Below are positions 53,837 to 62,519 of a DNA stretch of 64,000 nt, piece after piece. Both the position numbers and the translations under genes were made by a program. The notes under the pieces were generated by a model. That model did no database searches. It saw nothing but the letters and a program-made list of their open reading frames with translations, and was not told where the DNA came from. The stretch comes from Acidobacteriota bacterium. Its GTDB lineage: Bacteria > Acidobacteriota > Terriglobia > Bryobacterales > Bryobacteraceae. The stretch covers positions 124,001-188,000 of the forward strand of contig JACTMJ010000004.1 of assembly GCA_014584705.1 (NCBI GenBank), in the 5' to 3' direction. The first letter of the stretch is position 1. The number at the start of each line of letters is the position of its first letter.

Positions 53837-55173
53837 GGCACTTTGATTCTAGCAGTGCCGCCTGGCGTTCCGGCCAGCCCGCTGCCCTGCCCCGCACTCT
53901 GACTGTCCGGTTGCGACCATTCGCCAAGCCCTCGGGGAAAAGGGCGGTAGAGGGGGTCTCCAAGATGGATGATGCGCCACTTGACCGACATCGTGTTGCG
54001 CAGGAACGCATCACCCACGTTCGCGCCTTGCATCAGATTGCGCAGGACACCGTCGGGATGAGGCAGAGCGTTGAGATACGGCTCGTCGATGGCTCCGCTG
54101 GTAACGGTGATGCCGTGCAGGAGGGCATTGGTCGCCCAGTTCTTGCCGGTGCGAGGGTGCAGGGCCGAGAGGCTGTCGAGGTGAATCCCGATTGCGCCGT
54201 TGGCCCAGGTGAATGCGTCATTGTAATTGTTCAGGCTGTACCAGCCCGCGTAGAAGACGGCGTCCTCGCAACGGGCCGGCGCGGGCGGCGTGCCGAACTC
54301 TTCCTTGTTCTCATCGAGCGTAACCTCCCATCCGGCGGCACGCGCGAATCCGGCCGCACGCTCGATATCCCATTCCCCGGCGGGATATCCCCTGTCTTCG
54401 GCATCGTTCAGGGGGCCGGAATTGCGATCAAAGCAGCCCCGGCCCTTGGGTCCGCCGGCGCGCTCCGCCCGAAGCGCCTTTCGCACGAGATCGGCGGCCA
54501 GAATCTCCGTGGGCGCATCGAGACGCCAGACGGAATAGAGGCGCGGTGCGTTCGCGCGTTTCCGAAACGTGCTCAAGGGCAGGAATGGTTCGTACTTGTT
54601 CGCTTTGCTGTGATCGAGCGCGAAGTAGGGATGCACGGAGAGATTGCGCTCCGGGAAGGGCTGAGGGACAACCTCATCCCAGATGTCGGAGAGCAGAGAA
54701 TCCAGCGCGAGGTTCACCTTCCCGCCCGTTTCGATCACCCGGAAGGGAGTGCGGTAGCTCAAGACGATGTAGAGAATCTCGCGCGAGCCGGCTTTTTCCA
54801 GGCAGGCGCGCACGGGACGTTTGACGGTAGCCTCAAAGTCCTCGATATTCAGCGCGGTATCGCTGGGGGGAGAGATGGGGCAAAGGTTGCGTTCGGGCAC
54901 ATGGCGGAGCTTCGCGTAGTCCTTCGCCACGCTGGGGGAATCGCGGAGCGTGGCGTTGTAGACGACCAAGACGCGCGCGGCCAGGAGGCTGGTGTCGAGG
55001 GAGGCGGCGACGGCGTTTGAGTGCGCGCGTTGACTGCTCTGGCATGCGGCCAGACAAACCATTCCCAGCAGAACCGCGGCGGTATGCGCCCAGCGCCGTA
55101 ATCCCCATCGCTCGATTCCCTTCACCTGTCCATGATGGCACAGGCGCCCCCGCGGCCTGCTCAGCCGCGTCAT
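53833..55173 (-). CDS. TIGR03790 family protein, lipoprotein-like
   Basis: This 446-aa protein belongs to the uncharacterised TIGR03790 family. AARVLVVYNATLRDSPSVAKDYAKLRHVP, ILYIVLSYRTPFRV, ERAAGFARAAGWEVTLDEN, FYAGWYSLNNYNDAF, HLDSLSAL and the C-terminal FLRNTMSVKWRIIHLGDPLYRPF are characteristic. The N-terminal hydrophobic segment AAVLLGMVCLAAC is a lipobox. ATG 55173 overlaps the DUF2339 stop by 4 bp (ATGA); a GTG at 55125 would give a more usual short lipoprotein signal. The operon neighbours suggest an envelope role, but none is established. Confidence 0.85.
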   Translation of the reverse strand: MTRLSRPRGRLCHHGQVKGIERWGLRRWAHTAAVLLGMVCLAACQSSQRAHSNAVAASLDTSLLAARVLVVYNATLRDSPSVAKDYAKLRHVPERNLCPISPPSDTALNIEDFEATVKRPVRACLEKAGSREILYIVLSYRTPFRVIETGGKVNLALDSLLSDIWDEVVPQPFPERNLSVHPYFALDHSKANKYEPFLPLSTFRKRANAPRLYSVWRLDAPTEILAADLVRKALRAERAGGPKGRGCFDRNSGPLNDAEDRGYPAGEWDIERAAGFARAAGWEVTLDENKEEFGTPPAPARCEDAVFYAGWYSLNNYNDAFTWANGAIGIHLDSLSALHPRTGKNWATNALLHGITVTSGAIDEPYLNALPHPDGVLRNLMQGANVGDAFLRNTMSVKWRIIHLGDPLYRPFPRGLGEWSQPDSQSAGQGSGLAGTPGGTARIKVP

Positions 55174-57431
55174 CCGGCAGCTGGGGGTGGCAGCCGCTCT
55201 TCCGCCGAATCGCTCAGCAGGTTTCTCACGGTATTCTTCAGGCGGGAGTACAGAAACGAGGTTGCCAGCAGCATGGTTCCCAACACGCCGAAGGCCACAA
55301 TTCGGAAGAGCGTGTCCAGCAGCCAGACGTCAAACAGGTAGAGTTTGGCGACCACGACCATCAGCAGCACAAGGCCGGCGATGCGATTGACGCGGGAGCG
55401 CGCAGCCACGCCCACGGCCACCAGCACGGCCGCGTAGACGCTGAGAATGACAGAGATAACGGCCGTCTCAAAGATCAACTTGTCGCCGCCGGGCGCTCCC
55501 CGCTCTCCCCAGCGAACAGTTTCCGTAATCAGCGTCATCAGCAGGACGAAGTGTCCGCCGAAGGCCGCTACCCAGCGGTGAGAGGCCGCCTTCCAGACCC
55601 AGGCGGCGGCCAGCATGGAGATGCCCGCCAACAGAGCCGTAAAGAAGACACCATGCCCGAACGGAATGGGGTCCGGGCCAATCTCAGGCAGATCAATGGC
55701 CGCAAGCCTGGTGAGCGCGGCAAAGAATAGCAGGTAGGCCGCCGCCTCCATCCACAGGCTTCGACGGGTGGAAGATGCCCAGGCGAGAGCCAGGCCCATG
55801 CCCGCCCAGAGCGCCGCGATCACCCGCCCATGCAGTTGCAACGGAACCGCGCAAGCAAGGAAGAACACGCCCAGCATTTGGGCCATGCGTGCCAGTGGCT
55901 GATAGCGCGAGCCGCCTAACTGCTCGCCTACGGAGGGCACACCCAGCACCAGGTGTAGCGCGGCTAGCGCGAACGCGAAAGGACCTTGCGTATGCCAATC
56001 CGCCGCTGCAATCAAGGCAATTCCTTCGGCGGCGAAAGCGAGTGAGTGGATCCCAAGGAAGCCTGCGATCGCCTCCGCCCGCGCGGCAGGCAGCTTCAGC
56101 CATACAGCAATCGCCCAGATCGCGAAGATCGCCCAGATCGCGATGAGCACACCCATTCCGACGGCATCTTTTGGCAGCGCAACGTCGACGTTCGATTCGA
56201 GCATCATGAACAGGCCGAAAGCCGTGGCGGCGTGAGCCGTGAGCATGGCGGCGACTGCCTCAACAGCCCGCTTGCGATAGATCGCGACCGCGACGCCAAC
56301 GGCCAGAGGCAGCACCAGTTGCCAGCTCCACATGGATATTTCCGCCCAGGCACCCCCGGTGAGGATGGCGAGACCGAAAGAGATCTGGGCCAGAGCGGCA
56401 ATCGCGGGCCAGGGCGTCAAAAGGAACAGTGCGTAATAGAGGACCCCGAACACCAGGCTCGGGTAGTACGGCGTTGCACCTTCGTCGTCGAAGACGCTTG
56501 CCCAGTAGAGTGCCTTCACGCCGATGTAGGCGACCCAGGCCAAGCCCTGCCAGCGCCGCCGCACGGCCAGAAAAATCGCGCCCGCGCCGAGGGTAAGCAG
56601 GTACACGTTGAGCGCCCAGGGACGGTTCTCGCCCGTGCTGAGGAGGATCGGCGTGAGAAAACCGCCGATGGCGGACAGCGCGGCCAGTGCCTGACTTTGG
56701 TAGCGAAGCGCCAGAATGCCGCCGAGCACGGTAACCCCGGCCATCAAGGCGAACACGGCAAGCTGAGGCAGCAAAGCGAAGATGCCGAAGGCGGCATAGA
56801 ACGAAAGGTAAAAGATTGAGATGCCGAGCCCGGCCACTCCCTGGGCCACGATGGGATGACCCCGGCGCACCAGAAGCTCCGCACCGGCGCACGCGACGCC
56901 CCCCGCAATAACGCCCATCAGCACCCTTGCCCAGGGAACGATCCAGCCGCTATCGGAGGCATATTTGAATACGAAGGCGACGGCGAGAATCAAGGTGATC
57001 GCACCAATACGGTTCACCCAGGTCAAGCCCATTTGCGACTCGAGATCGCTCCCGGAACGGGATGCAGGCGTTGGACGCGCAGCCGAGACGGGCGGGGGCG
57101 GCGGCGCGGATGGATTCTGCCTTGGAAGCAACGGTTCTGGCGCGGAGGCATCCGCTTCCATCCTGGGGGGAGGCGGCGGAACGCGAGGGCCTGCCGGGAA
57201 TGCCGCCGAACTAGCCGACGCCACGGGAGGGGGCGGAACGGGAGCAGGCAGAGGGGGCAGTGCGCCGCTCGCTTCCGGAGCGGTTCCGTCGAGATCCCGC
57301 CCGAGGCTGGTGCGACCCATCAGGGCTCCCCCGAAGCGCACTTCCCGCCGCTCCAACGCGCGTAACCGGGCTTCCATCCCGGCCAACTCCGCCCGCAGTT
57401 CCTCTAACGAGCGCTCCAGGGAATCACTCAT
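55170..57431 (-). CDS. DUF2339 multi-pass membrane protein
   Basis: The 753-aa protein of the DUF2339 family has an N-terminal coiled coil (SLEELRAELAGMEARLRALE), a Pro/Ala-rich linker (about 50-120) and then some twenty hydrophobic helices beginning MGLTWVNRIGAITLILAVAFVFKYASDSGWI. GWIVPWARVLMGVIAGG and VTVLGGILALRYQSQALAALSAIGGF are typical. The function of the family is unknown; relatives accompany polysaccharide or envelope genes. It is the first gene of a minus-strand operon with the TIGR03790 protein and the polysaccharide deacetylase. Confidence 0.9.
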   Translation of the reverse strand: MSDSLERSLEELRAELAGMEARLRALERREVRFGGALMGRTSLGRDLDGTAPEASGALPPLPAPVPPPPVASASSAAFPAGPRVPPPPPRMEADASAPEPLLPRQNPSAPPPPPVSAARPTPASRSGSDLESQMGLTWVNRIGAITLILAVAFVFKYASDSGWIVPWARVLMGVIAGGVACAGAELLVRRGHPIVAQGVAGLGISIFYLSFYAAFGIFALLPQLAVFALMAGVTVLGGILALRYQSQALAALSAIGGFLTPILLSTGENRPWALNVYLLTLGAGAIFLAVRRRWQGLAWVAYIGVKALYWASVFDDEGATPYYPSLVFGVLYYALFLLTPWPAIAALAQISFGLAILTGGAWAEISMWSWQLVLPLAVGVAVAIYRKRAVEAVAAMLTAHAATAFGLFMMLESNVDVALPKDAVGMGVLIAIWAIFAIWAIAVWLKLPAARAEAIAGFLGIHSLAFAAEGIALIAAADWHTQGPFAFALAALHLVLGVPSVGEQLGGSRYQPLARMAQMLGVFFLACAVPLQLHGRVIAALWAGMGLALAWASSTRRSLWMEAAAYLLFFAALTRLAAIDLPEIGPDPIPFGHGVFFTALLAGISMLAAAWVWKAASHRWVAAFGGHFVLLMTLITETVRWGERGAPGGDKLIFETAVISVILSVYAAVLVAVGVAARSRVNRIAGLVLLMVVVAKLYLFDVWLLDTLFRIVAFGVLGTMLLATSFLYSRLKNTVRNLLSDSAEERLPPPAAG

Positions 57432-57874
57432 ATTGCCCGCTTCCTTGCATGTCCGAAGGTCTCTCCATTGTTAACCAGAAGCCGAGCATGCAACAGAGAA
57501 ATCTTTGAAGGCGGCGTACCGGCCCGGCTAGGAGGGAAGAGCGGGCACGGGAAGGCGACTTCCGCGCGAGCCGGAATGTCGGCGGAAGCTCCTGCCCAGC
57601 ATGGACACGAGGCGGGCCGAGGTGAAGTTTCGCTTGGCCCGGCTGGACAGGCCGCTTCCGGATTCGACGATGCATGCTTCATGCCAGATGGGGAGTGGCT
57701 GCGAACTCATGTGTTTACGACAGCCGGTCAACTTCCGCAAGCGGAACATTTTTCCGCGCCAGGAAACGATTACGCGGTTGTGTGCGGGCGATCTTTCCAT
57801 CCGCGCACGATGGCACGGCGATGTGGGAGAGTTTATGCTGAAGCTTTCGAGGATTTGAGGCGTTGGTTCGGACA
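57432..57874. other. Intergenic region between divergent genes
   Basis: 443 bases between the minus-strand DUF2339 gene and the plus-strand CBM9-like gene. It should contain the divergent promoters, but no clear -35/-10 pair, RNA gene or repeat was identified. The longest open frames have no protein-like pattern. Confidence 0.5.
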
Positions 57875-58693
57875 ATGGCATTTCATCAGGATGTGGCTCG
57901 TTATACCTGCTACCGTACCCCGGAAGCACTTACGATTGACGGCAAGCTGGACGAAGCGGCGTGGCAGGCCGCGCCTGTCTCGAATGCGTTCGTCGATATC
58001 GTGACGGGTGAACCGGCGTGGTTCGATACGCGGGTTCGACTGCTTTGGGACGATACCTATCTTTACGTGGGCTACTCGGCCGAGGAGACGGACGTCTGGG
58101 GCACACTCACCGAACGCGACAGCAAGATTTACGAAGAGAACGACCTCGAACTGTTTATTGCGGGGAAGGACACCTACTACGAGTTTGAGATCAGTGCCCG
58201 GAATGTGATCTATGAAGTGTTCTGGATCTGGAAAGACGTTCATCAACCGGGCGGGCGATTTTGGGGCCGGCCGGAGTTCGACCCCGAAGCGCAGCGCACG
58301 CTGGTACTCGACGGTGTCGGCGGCCATGTGCATCCGCGCGGCGAACGCTGGGGCTTTCTGGATTGGGATTGCCCCGGGCTGCGCCACGCCATTCACGTGG
58401 ATGGCACGCTCAACAAGCGGGACGACGTGGACCGGGGGTGGAGCGCGGAAATCGCGGTACCGTGGCAAAGCCTGCGCGACATCGCCGATGGCCGCTCTCT
58501 GCCACCGCGGGCAGGCGATGAATGGCGGATCGACTGCTCCCGATTTCAAGCCGTCGGACGCCATGGAGAGATGCTGAATCCCGGGGCCGGATGGTGCTGG
58601 AACCGGCACGGCCACTATGATTCGCACATCCCCGAAGTCTTTCCGATCATCACCTTTTCCGACGAGCACGTGGACACCCGAACGCAGAGTTAG
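57875..58693 (+). CDS. Carbohydrate-binding CBM9-like domain protein
   Basis: This 272-aa protein is a single CBM9/DOMON-like beta-sandwich: LTIDGKLDEAAWQAAPVSNAF opens the domain, followed by RVRLLWDDTYLYVGYSAEE, DSKIYEENDLELFIAGKDTYYEFEI, and WSAEIAVPWQSLRDI near the end. Signal peptide and partner enzyme domain are both absent. Proteins of this kind often accompany polysaccharide utilisation in Acidobacteriota. The ATG 57875 start is preferred to TTG 57863. Confidence 0.85.
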   Translation: MAFHQDVARYTCYRTPEALTIDGKLDEAAWQAAPVSNAFVDIVTGEPAWFDTRVRLLWDDTYLYVGYSAEETDVWGTLTERDSKIYEENDLELFIAGKDTYYEFEISARNVIYEVFWIWKDVHQPGGRFWGRPEFDPEAQRTLVLDGVGGHVHPRGERWGFLDWDCPGLRHAIHVDGTLNKRDDVDRGWSAEIAVPWQSLRDIADGRSLPPRAGDEWRIDCSRFQAVGRHGEMLNPGAGWCWNRHGHYDSHIPEVFPIITFSDEHVDTRTQS

Positions 58694-58715
58694 CAACTCA
58701 AAGCGAGAGAGGGCT

Positions 58716-59840
58716 TCAGGGCTTGGCGGTCGAGGCGTCGTTCGGCGCGGCCTCGGTTGCACCGGCAGATTCCGCTCTTGCATTGCTGGTCTTTCCGCCC
58801 TTCAGGAATCGCCCAGTGGCTCGAAACGCCCGACCCACGGCGCTTTCCGTGGCCCGGTAGCCGGACTTGAGGGCGTTTCCCGTAGCTTCGTGGCTGGTAT
58901 TGAGGGCGTTGTCCGTGGCCTCCGCGCCGTTCTGCAGCGCGCCGTCGGTATGGCGCATTCCCGTGCCCGCGCCGCTAAGGATCTCTTCGCCCGCAAGGAT
59001 GGTGGCGCGCACGGGGGGTAATCCCGAATTCACCGCCACAATCTTCTTAGGGGAACCAGCGGCAAGCTGCTGGCGGACCGTTTCCGTGAAATCACTGCCC
59101 AACTTTTGCGCCATAGGCCAGCGATTGCTTGACGCAAAGATCGCTCCGTTGAGAGGGCGGCCACGCTCGCCGAGGTTGATCACGCGCGGCACTTCCATCT
59201 CCTTCGGGTCTTTGCATTCATCGCCGCCGCAGCCGAACTTGCAGCGCTCCCGCGAAAGATACGAGGCATGCTTGGCGCGGGAGACAAAGACCTTCGCACC
59301 GTGGCGTTCCGCGCCGAGCGCCCGTGCGTGCGCGCCGTGGCTGACGTCGCAGACGGTGTCCTCGTGCGCTGCCGCGTACCAATAGAGCGCGCGCCACTCG
59401 TTCACAGGCGTGCTGGTAAGGGACGCAGCCGACGACGTTGTTTCCTCCGGTGTGGCCAGCAATGCGGAGACATGCTCCACGTCGAGCGGGTGGCCCCATC
59501 TTCCGCAATCCCTGGCCCAGAGATGAAAGTAGTGAAGCTCGATCCACGGGCCTCCCTTGCCCTCCACCGAAAAGGCCTGTCCGTAGATCACACCATTCGC
59601 CGCCAGCGGGCGCGGTTCCGGCTCGTTCGCCGCGAATTCGGCGGGCAAATCCGCGCACTCATTCCGGCTCAGGAAGAAGCGCGGCTGAAAACGCTCCAGC
59701 AATTCCTGCTCGAAGGCGTCCGGAAGCGTATCTCCGTCGAGGTCAGTGCCCGGCTGCGCGGTCGGAACACTGCTTTTCGGCTGTCCGGACAGCGGAAGCG
59801 CCAGCAGACAAACGAAGCTCAGCCAGACGAGGAAGGGCAT
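58716..59840 (-). CDS. Secreted protein with amphipathic C-terminal repeats, function unknown
   Basis: The 374-aa protein has a signal peptide (FLVWLSFVCLLALPLSGQ). Residues 35-45 (DLDGDTLPDAFE) resemble a single calcium-binding DxDxDxxxD loop. The central region contains the conserved-looking WIELHYFHLWARDCGRWGHP, DVEHVSALL, VCDVSHGAHAR and VFVSRAKHASYLSRERC, recalling Vps62/DUF946-like domains (tentative), and Cys-rich CKFGCGGDECKD. The C-terminal 80 residues are amphipathic repeats (about 11 residues, xALxxGxEATxNAL type) like apolipoprotein or LEA segments. The start at ATG 59840 is chosen for the signal peptide; ATG 59870 would overlap the upstream gene. Confidence 0.7.
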   Translation of the reverse strand: MPFLVWLSFVCLLALPLSGQPKSSVPTAQPGTDLDGDTLPDAFEQELLERFQPRFFLSRNECADLPAEFAANEPEPRPLAANGVIYGQAFSVEGKGGPWIELHYFHLWARDCGRWGHPLDVEHVSALLATPEETTSSAASLTSTPVNEWRALYWYAAAHEDTVCDVSHGAHARALGAERHGAKVFVSRAKHASYLSRERCKFGCGGDECKDPKEMEVPRVINLGERGRPLNGAIFASSNRWPMAQKLGSDFTETVRQQLAAGSPKKIVAVNSGLPPVRATILAGEEILSGAGTGMRHTDGALQNGAEATDNALNTSHEATGNALKSGYRATESAVGRAFRATGRFLKGGKTSNARAESAGATEAAPNDASTAKP

Positions 59841-59860
59841 TTCTTTGATGGTAGCCGAAG

Positions 59861-60802
59861 CTAGGCCCATCGCACCTTGTAAACGCGCTGGCCGGGACTG
59901 GCGATCTCGCCATCCGGATGAAGCAGGCGAATACGGAAGCTCCACCAAACGCCTTTGCCCTCGTCCGCTTTGACGTAGGCGAGGCGACCCGTTGACGGAT
60001 GGAGGCTCACGCACTTCACATCCAGATCCTTTCCAAGCCGCGGATGGACTGTGAACCCTCTTGACGCTTTGTCGAACAGATAGACTCCGCCCTGGGTCGT
60101 AACGATCAGCTCATCCTCACTCGTGCCTGGGGAGAGTTCGTGTCCGCCGCGCGTGGGCAGCTTGCTTTGCCGCGTGAGCTTTAGCGAGGCAGCGTGATTG
60201 CCGTGAACGAAGTTGTATTCTTCGAGGTGATCCATCCCCACGGCGTAGAGCGTCGTTCGCTTCTCATCCCAGACCACGCCGTGCGCGGATTCGAGGGGCG
60301 TACGGAAGACATTGCGTTCGCTCTCCGAACGGTGGAACAGCACGAGCGCGTTGCCTTCCGGGGAAACCGACGACGCGACCACGATGTACCCGCCCGGCAA
60401 CATGCACGCCGAATGCGCGTTTGGCACTCGTGCGTAAAAACTTGTATTTCCGCTGGACCTTTCGTAGATCGCCACGCCTCCCGACGACGAGGTGACCAGC
60501 ACATTCGCGCCGCCGTCGATTGGCTTGCAATCGTCGGTGGTCTCAAACGCCTTCACGGCGTAACTGGCGGGGAGCCCGTTGCTCTCGCCGGGTCGCCATT
60601 CGCGCACCGCCTCCCAACGGGGAGTCCGTTCCTCTCCCGCCAGAATCCCTTCATAGACGACGCTTCCTCCGCATACCAGCATGCGGCTGCTGGACGTCCC
60701 GGTCGCGGCGAAACCGGCGGATGGAAGCGCGGCGGAGACGCTGAGACCGGCGATGATGTCGCGGCGCGTGAGATTCGATCGAAACACGTTGGGCCTGCTC
60801 AT
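59861..60802 (-). CDS. Exported beta-propeller-like protein (DUF6528-like)
   Basis: The 313-aa protein carries a Tat-like signal (SNLTRRDIIAGLSVSAALPSAG) and repeated propeller-blade strands: RMLVCGGSVVYEGILAGE, NVLVTSSSGGVAIYERSSG, GYIVVASSVSPEGNALVLFH, TTLYAVGMDHLEEYNF, GVYLFDKASRGFTVHP. GAAGGAA upstream supports ATG 60802. Similarity to DUF6528 (single six-bladed propeller) is suggested by overall pattern; the function is unknown. It lies 20 bp upstream of the secreted protein with amphipathic repeats, in the same orientation, so both are probably co-transcribed. Confidence 0.72.
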   Translation of the reverse strand: MSRPNVFRSNLTRRDIIAGLSVSAALPSAGFAATGTSSSRMLVCGGSVVYEGILAGEERTPRWEAVREWRPGESNGLPASYAVKAFETTDDCKPIDGGANVLVTSSSGGVAIYERSSGNTSFYARVPNAHSACMLPGGYIVVASSVSPEGNALVLFHRSESERNVFRTPLESAHGVVWDEKRTTLYAVGMDHLEEYNFVHGNHAASLKLTRQSKLPTRGGHELSPGTSEDELIVTTQGGVYLFDKASRGFTVHPRLGKDLDVKCVSLHPSTGRLAYVKADEGKGVWWSFRIRLLHPDGEIASPGQRVYKVRWA

Positions 60803-60907
60803 GCGAGGGTTCCTTCGAAGCTTGTTGTTGGCTGCGGGACGGTGCGCTTCCACTGTATCAGGCGCGTTGGCGGATGGCATGCGTGAGGGGGGGGCGCGGC
60901 GCACGGC

Positions 60908-61696
60908 TTAACTTCCGGTGGAGGAATAGTTGCGGACACCGCGGTTCCACACCATCACGGCCAAGGCCAGGAAGCATGCCGTGACCGCGGGGAGCAGCCA
61001 GGCAAACACCAACATGCCGTCCTTTCCCAGCAGGAACGCGACGGGATAGAAACCCGCGAACCCGAAGGGGATCACCCAACTCAGCAGCAGGCGGATGGGT
61101 GTTCCGTAGATATCGAGCGGATAGCGCCCGAAGGCCATCATGTTATACACCGGCGGGATGATGCCGACGCGGTCTTCCATCCAGAAGCTGACCGCTGTAA
61201 GGCAGAGGAAGATCGCCAGGTAGAGAGTCGCTCCCAGCACGGTGAAAACCAGGGCGAGCAGCCAAAACCGGAGATCGAGCGCGATGCCCACTTTGGGAGC
61301 CGTGATCCACAGGACGACAAGCCCCAGCAATGTATCGCCAAGCGCTTCGATCCGAAATTGCTCGAACAGGATCTGCACCAGCGTGTGAACCGGACGCAGC
61401 AGCACGCGATCGAACTTCCCCTGAATAATGTAGACCTCGCTGAAGAAATAGAGGTTGATGCTCAGGAGGTTGAACAGGGAGAGAGGCAGCAGGCCGAAGC
61501 CGTAGAGAAAGAAGATCTCATCGAAGCTCCAACCGTGGATGAGCGGTGCGCGGTGAAAGATCAGGTAGACGGCGGCGATTCCGGCCAGCGCTCCGAACAT
61601 CGTGGTGATCACGGAAGTAAGAAAATCGCCGCGGTAAGCCAGGCGCACCTTGGAGTACTGAACGAAGTATTGCCAGATGAGGGAGAGCGTGCGCAT
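60908..61696 (-). CDS. ABC-2 type permease, COG3694-like
   Basis: The 262-aa inner-membrane protein with six helices matches the COG3694 family: LIWQYFVQYSKVRLAYRGDF at the start, INLYFFSEVYIIQGKFDRVLLRPVH in the middle, YPLDIYGTPIRLLLSWVIPFGFAGFYPV near the end. GGAGG precedes the ATG. It is the second permease of a three-gene exporter (ATPase, COG4587-like permease, this gene), 7 bp after the first permease. The two permeases form a heterodimer. The substrate is unknown. Confidence 0.9.
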   Translation of the reverse strand: MRTLSLIWQYFVQYSKVRLAYRGDFLTSVITTMFGALAGIAAVYLIFHRAPLIHGWSFDEIFFLYGFGLLPLSLFNLLSINLYFFSEVYIIQGKFDRVLLRPVHTLVQILFEQFRIEALGDTLLGLVVLWITAPKVGIALDLRFWLLALVFTVLGATLYLAIFLCLTAVSFWMEDRVGIIPPVYNMMAFGRYPLDIYGTPIRLLLSWVIPFGFAGFYPVAFLLGKDGMLVFAWLLPAVTACFLALAVMVWNRGVRNYSSTGS

Positions 61697-61703
61697 GTGC
61701 CGG

Positions 61704-62519
61704 CTAACCTCCGTGAATCGTCATGTGCTTCGTCATCGAGTTCCAGAAGATGGAACCACTGACGATGAGCGCAAGCACCCAGACCCAGGTAACGCCCAGC
61801 GCCGTCCAGGCCTCCGTGCCGCTGAGCTTCCCCAGATAGAGCATCAGCGGCGTATAGACGATGTGCTGAAAAGGGAGAAACTCACTCAGTTCCCGGAAGG
61901 GAGCGGGAAAAATGGAGATGGGGACGATCAGGCCGCTCAACAGATCCATCACGTAGAACTTGGCGCGGAGCAGGCCGAGGATGCTCTTCATTTTCACGGC
62001 GAAGCCACCGACGATAAAGTTGATGGCACCAACGAGCAGAATGCTCGCCAGCAGCGCGAGCGAAAACTGCGCGAAGGCGAGCAAATTCGCGGGGAGCCGC
62101 AAACGGTAAACCGCGAAGAGGATGAAGGCCGAGGGAATGGTGAGCATGACCAGACGGAAGATTGATTCTCCGAGCACACGGGCGAGCGTGGCGGCTTGCA
62201 GATCAATGGGCTTCAGCAGAGCGGTCGTAATCTTGCCTTCGATGATCTCCTGCGAAATCTGCACGTCGATGTTGTTGAAGTAGAGCGAGCGGATGATCCA
62301 TGCCACGGAGACATAGGTGAGCATCTCCTCGAAGGAGAGGTCCGCGAAGCCGGGGTCCGACGCATAGATCGCGCGCCAGATGAAGTAATACACCGTGACA
62401 TTGATGAAGTAAGTGAGGATACCGGTGTAATAGCGCAGGCGAAACGCCAGCATGTTGACGAAGCCGATTTTGCCGAACTCCATGAGCGCGGGGAAATTCG
62501 TCCAGCCCGCAAAATTCAT
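61704..62519 (-). CDS. ABC-2 type permease, COG4587-like
   Basis: This 271-aa membrane protein with six helices belongs to the COG4587 exporter permeases: FGKIGFVNMLAFRLRYYTGI, FINVTVYYFIWRAIYASDP, NNIDVQISQEIIEGKITTALLKPIDL, and IFPAPFRELSEFLPFQHIVYTPLMLYLGK. The ATG overlaps the ATPase stop by 4 bp (ATGA). Together with the adjacent COG3694-like permease and COG4586 ATPase it forms a complete exporter. Confidence 0.92.
   Translation of the reverse strand: MNFAGWTNFPALMEFGKIGFVNMLAFRLRYYTGILTYFINVTVYYFIWRAIYASDPGFADLSFEEMLTYVSVAWIIRSLYFNNIDVQISQEIIEGKITTALLKPIDLQAATLARVLGESIFRLVMLTIPSAFILFAVYRLRLPANLLAFAQFSLALLASILLVGAINFIVGGFAVKMKSILGLLRAKFYVMDLLSGLIVPISIFPAPFRELSEFLPFQHIVYTPLMLYLGKLSGTEAWTALGVTWVWVLALIVSGSIFWNSMTKHMTIHGG

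Noticed and set aside
57468..58004. 178-codon open frame before the CBM9-like gene
   Set aside because: It overlaps the start of the CBM9-like gene in another frame and shows no family pattern.
59776..59787. CTGTCCGGACAG palindrome as an operator
   Set aside because: It lies inside a coding sequence at the end of a signal peptide and has no promoter context.
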